Position numbers and translations under genes: made by a program
The notes under the pieces: generated by a model
What the model was told of the DNA's origin: nothing
The model's input: the letters and a program-made list of their open reading frames with translations, nothing else
The model's database searches: none
In this document: positions 5,122-5,440 of the stretch, piece after piece
Layout: each line of letters opens with the position of its first letter
How positions within the stretch are numbered: the stretch's first letter is position 1
Assembly: GCA_017544185.1 (NCBI GenBank)
Contig: JAFYEQ010000153.1
Coordinates: forward strand, 1-5,440
DNA: 5,440 nucleotides
DNA from: Oscillospiraceae bacterium
Lineage (GTDB): Bacteria; Bacillota; Clostridia; Oscillospirales; Ruminococcaceae
Reading direction: 5' to 3'

Positions 5122-5440
5122 TTCAGTGTCAAAAAATTCCTTGAATTTGAATGTATACTCAGTGTAGAACTGATCGTTCGAACTGTCGTAGCCGCAGCTC
5201 TTGCTGAAGCTCCCGCAGTCCCTCACGCTCTCTTCAAAGGCTGTTTCTATGTCTGTATCCGCCGCCTTGAAATAGTCCCTGAACAAAAGCGTCACCTGTA
5301 CGGTGTAATCGTAGTATTCCGCCCTCAGATCGTGCCCGCCGAACTCCATCGACGGCACGAAGTAAGTAGCATAGCAGTGATCGGACGGTATGTTCTTGAA
5401 GCTATGCCACGCCAACTTGATCCCAAGAGCGTCAAGGCTC
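5119..5440 (-). CDS. Tail completion/terminator-like protein, N-terminus cut by window edge
   Basis: The frame is open to the window edge and reads ...SLDALGIKLAWHSFKNIP at its visible start, so at least 106 residues are present. The pattern 'LGIKLAWHSFK....CYATYFV' followed by YYDYTVQVTLLFRDY, an acidic helix (DTDIETAFEESV) and a terminal beta strand (QFYTEYTFKFKEFF) fits the small Firmicutes tail completion (tail terminator, SPP1 gp17-like) proteins, which cap the tail tube and join it to the head. Its position directly before a tail-tube gene is the standard order. A TTG at 5415 could be called as a start but has no ribosome site and would remove conserved residues, so the true start lies beyond 5440. 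The call is by motif style and position. Confidence 0.7.
   Translation of the reverse strand, partial: SLDALGIKLAWHSFKNIPSDHCYATYFVPSMEFGGHDLRAEYYDYTVQVTLLFRDYFKAADTDIETAFEESVRDCGSFSKSCGYDSSNDQFYTEYTFKFKEFFDTE

Overview
The window is part of a tailed-phage (Caudoviricetes) structural module, either a prophage or a free phage contig. Every gene lies on the minus strand and is read from position 5440 towards 1. Strong Shine-Dalgarno sequences, moderately high GC in the core genes (about 60% in sampled lines), an InlB/Listeria-Bacteroides type repeat, and protein styles familiar from prophages of gut Clostridia (Oscillospiraceae/Ruminococcus-like) suggest a Firmicutes host. That host assignment is inference.

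Layout in transcription order: a 5'-truncated tail completion protein (5440-5119); a tail-tube-like protein ending in an InlB-type beta repeat (5106-4264); a head fiber protein (4248-3613); a short intergenic stretch with a 9-bp hairpin; an HNH endonuclease (3510-3145); an S78-family prohead protease with an unusual C-terminal extension (3148-2108, ATGA-coupled to the HNH gene); a toxin-like cassette (2111-1613) that is one frame out of phase with its natural start; a small, very acidic, immunity-like protein (1641-1450); a rho-independent terminator (1464-1431); and the large terminase subunit (1406 to beyond position 1).

The most interesting part is 2450-1430. Just after a 'HYHDPVNGRF' linker in the protease, the DNA turns abruptly AT-rich (30-40% GC in sampled lines) and stays so through the toxin-like ORF. 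A second linker of the same style ('EAKHPRHKDGTF') opens the toxin-like domain. The toxin-like gene has a natural ATG that overlaps the protease stop, but a TTTT run puts it out of frame at CGA-TTT-TGA. It is therefore either a +1 frameshift site like that of prfB or a one-base disabling insertion. Inside this ORF lies a perfect consensus sigma-70/sigma-A promoter (TTGACA, 17 bp, TGTTATAAT) pointing at the acidic gene. That gene has a strong AAGGAGG ribosome site and is followed at once by an intrinsic terminator. The result looks like a self-contained, moron-like unit that could express the putative immunity gene in a lysogen while the toxin-like domain depends on late structural transcription, coupling and frameshifting.

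The core genes work together as a phage assembly line. TerL packages DNA, the protease matures the capsid, the head fiber decorates it, the tail proteins build the tail, and an HNH nuclease of the kind that often accompanies terminases assists packaging. Capsid, portal and small terminase genes are not in the window.
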